Assembly (NCBI RefSeq): GCF_036898095.1
Contig: NC_090725.1
Span: forward strand, 322,425,083-322,489,082
Source: Palaemon carinicauda
Taxonomy: Eukaryota > Arthropoda > Malacostraca > Decapoda > Palaemonidae
Direction: 5' to 3'
DNA length: 64,000 nt
The notes beneath the pieces are model-generated. The model was given only the letters and a program-made list of their open reading frames with translations, was not told the DNA's origin and did not search any database. Shown piece by piece: positions 62,251 to 64,000 of this stretch (position 1 is the stretch's first letter; every line of letters begins with the position of its first letter). A program made the translations under genes and the position numbers.

Positions 62251-62600
62251 CTACCAGGTAAGTCAGATGTTTAAAAATGATATTTTCATAATAAAATGAA
62301 TTTTCTGGGCTCGAACCTGTGCCGCCCAGTGAATAAGCTCCATTTAGCACTTATTCTTAGGTAATTTACTGCTAAATATACCAGAGAAAAAATGTAAAGG
62401 AGTGCTAGGTTAACTAGCTCGCTCACCTATTGGTGTCGGTATAAAATTGGGCGTATAATCCAGAGGTCCCGCACTATTTAGATTCATCCACGACAGAAAC
62501 CCCAATAGAGGAGAGCCGTCCAACCTCACTCGGTACTACTAACAATGCATCCGCTCAGAACCCAACTCCTTTTAGCACGTCTTGTGTGTAACCCGCTTTT
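61878..62600 (+). mobile_element. Third DIRS-like family (C), 3' end remnant
   Basis: 61900-62130 parallels the 3' untranslated region of family A in order and partly in sequence: GGTGGTCA..., AAGAGCGCCC, GAGGTCCTGT, GACAGCTCCTAGAG, GGAAAGCGGAC, CAGCTTCCTTATCAGGTAC (compare 4755-4950 of A0). Then CACCAAGGGTGTCAATGAGC, a (TA)n tract (62215-62249) and ACTACCAGGTAAGTCAG followed by ATATTTTCATAATAAAATGA, the layout of a complementary region. Too diverged to be family A. The left part is not present on the other side of B2. Confidence 0.6.
62215..62249. repeat. TA microsatellite
   Basis: About 17 TA units at the position where families A carry the ATATAATCACC terminal word. Confidence 0.95.
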
Positions 62601-63640
62601 TTGTTGTGCTCTCGTTTTTTCGCTTATTTTCTTTGGATTATGGCTTCTTCGTCGGTTTCCCTGGAGACACCGTCTAAGTTAAGTACCAAGCTGTGTTTTC
62701 CTGTGTTTTGAGCAACCTAGATCGTCTAATATTTGAATTATAGGAGTGTATTCTCTTCGTTCATACCGATCTTGCTTGATTCCATTTACAGTTGGTACTC
62801 CTGTTTTGAGAGCTTTTAGTTTCACTCGCGGTGTTACTATATGTATTATTTTTATTATTAAATTTTATTTGTTATTATGGATATTCATTATTTAGCGTTT
62901 AGAACCCTCGTGGTTCAAATTTTGGGCCGATATCATTTACGTATCGTTATGGCTGCCGACCTTCGTGCTAGGCGGCAATGTTATTTTTTAAGCCATCAGG
63001 TGTGTCTTTTGTGATTTAATTATTATGTTGCATGCCTTGCCCAAAAATTTTTATGTGTTTATTTTATATTATCAACGCTATTACTATTATAATGAATATT
63101 GTGCTATTACTCCGTTTGATCTGTCTGGTTGGGGATCGTCAGTTGGTAGCCCAGCTGCTCCGTATCACGGGATTCTCCCCCATGCTCCCCCTCTCGCTAG
63201 GTGGGTGGCTAGGCTTCTCTCCCCCTCTCCCCTAGGGGACCGTTGCCTTCCCTCCTTGTAGAGGGGGTAGTTCAGTGTTTATGGACTTTGTCCTCCGGGT
63301 GTCCCGGCGGGTTCGGCTCTGTCTAGTCTGGTTGGCCACCGGTCAACAGAGTTGGATCCCGGTGCACCCTATTTTATATTCACTTATCACACTGGTTTAT
63401 GTTATATGAAACCCTCTGGGTTCCGTTGGCGGTTCTTATCTACAGTTCCGCCCCCCTATTTAATTTATAACAGTTCCTATGATGATTATATGACAGATCA
63501 CTACCCCAGAGTTCCTATACGAATTGGTTTTGGATACTTTTATTTCCCGGCCCGGGGCTTAGCCTCGCCCCGGGAAATCAGACACCCTGTGTCTTAAATT
63601 TTTGTTGTTGCATCCTTTTTTATACTCCCGGCTCGACCGG
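62601..63640. other. Unassigned sequence, short ORFs only
   Basis: Mixed composition with T-rich stretches. ORFs of 78-81 codons (63025-63261, 63352-63597) have no recognisable features. A strong hairpin, CCCGGGGC-N8-GCCCCGGG with flanking TTTCC/GGAAA, lies at about 63543-63577. It could be the 5' leader of another retroelement running out of the window. Confidence 0.4.
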
Positions 63641-63660
63641 AATGGATGGCTATACTTTAG

Positions 63661-64000
63661 TCTTAAGCTAGACTTTTGTTTAGGCCGGGTCCTCCGGACC
63701 CGCCCCTACTTAAGAATATTACAGTTAAGCCCTAATCTTGTGTTAGGCTTATGTTAGGCCCGGGTCCTCCGGACCCGCCCCTACTTAAGAGAACTACAGT
63801 TTCTCATATACTATTTACTTTAGTCTTAAGCTAGACTTATGTTTAGGCCGGGTCCTCCGGACCCGCCCCTACTTAAGAGAATTACAGTTTCTCATATACT
63901 ATTTACTTTAGTCTTAAGCTAGACTTATGTTTAGGCCGGGTCCTCCGGACCCGCCCCTACTTAAGAATATTACAGTTAAGACCTAATCTTGTGTTAGGCT
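63661..64000. repeat. Tandem repeat of about 75-88 bp with GC hairpin in each unit
   Basis: Four units to the window edge. Each contains CGGGTCC-TCC-GGACCCG (7-bp perfect stem) followed by CCCCTACTTAAGA. TCTTAAGCTAGAC marks units at 63661, 63824 and 63912; the unit between the first two has a diverged TCTTGTGTTAGGCTTATG. The array continues beyond the window. Confidence 0.9.

Overview
This window reads as repeat-saturated eukaryotic DNA, most likely from a decapod crustacean. The evidence is indirect. The window is dominated by DIRS-type tyrosine-recombinase (YR) retrotransposons like those known to be abundant in decapods, an I-superfamily (Nimb-like) LINE with a CAAT-repeat tail, hAT and piggyBac elements, and many GA, CT, CA and TA microsatellites. 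I found no convincing host gene, no tRNA, and nothing bacterial (no operons, ribosome-binding sites or CRISPR array). Nearly every open frame belongs to a mobile element, most of them decayed.

Layout. 1-1276: AT-rich DNA with an ATT microsatellite and a dispersed repeat. 1277-1776: assembly gap of exactly 500 N. 1777-5375: 3' part of a family-A DIRS element (A0), split by a piggyBac element (2184-4477) with TTAA target duplications. 5376-32672: a family-B DIRS element (B0) split twice, by a second complete B element (B1, 6799-14761) and by a LINE (18112-30643, perfect 13-bp target-site duplication). The LINE is itself split by a family-A DIRS (A1, 23865-30361). 32673-33314: 640 bp with no recognised element. 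33315-61877: a third B element (B2). It carries A2 (33572-50815), which is itself split by an apparently intact hAT (hAT1, 35796-39923) and by another DIRS (A3, 43050-49720). B2 also carries a decayed hAT (hAT2, 51112-53610) and an unidentified 1.2-kb insert (about 54690-55865). 61878-62600: 3' end of a third, divergent DIRS-like family (C). 62600-64000: unassigned sequence ending in hairpin-bearing tandem repeats.

How the parts relate. The DIRS copies share a gag-like ORF1 full of lineage-specific minisatellites, a reverse transcriptase (RT)/RNase H ORF, an overlapping YR ORF, inverted terminal repeats, and an internal complementary region matching the circle junction. In all three family-A copies where it can be judged, the RT core is deleted while RNase H and YR persist, so these copies look like deletion derivatives moved in trans. 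B1 and B2 share a full-length 5S-rRNA-like insert that B0 lacks. This 5S-bearing DIRS subfamily is the most unusual signal here. The hAT1 transposase (781 codons, TIRs and TSD intact) is the best candidate for a functional gene.
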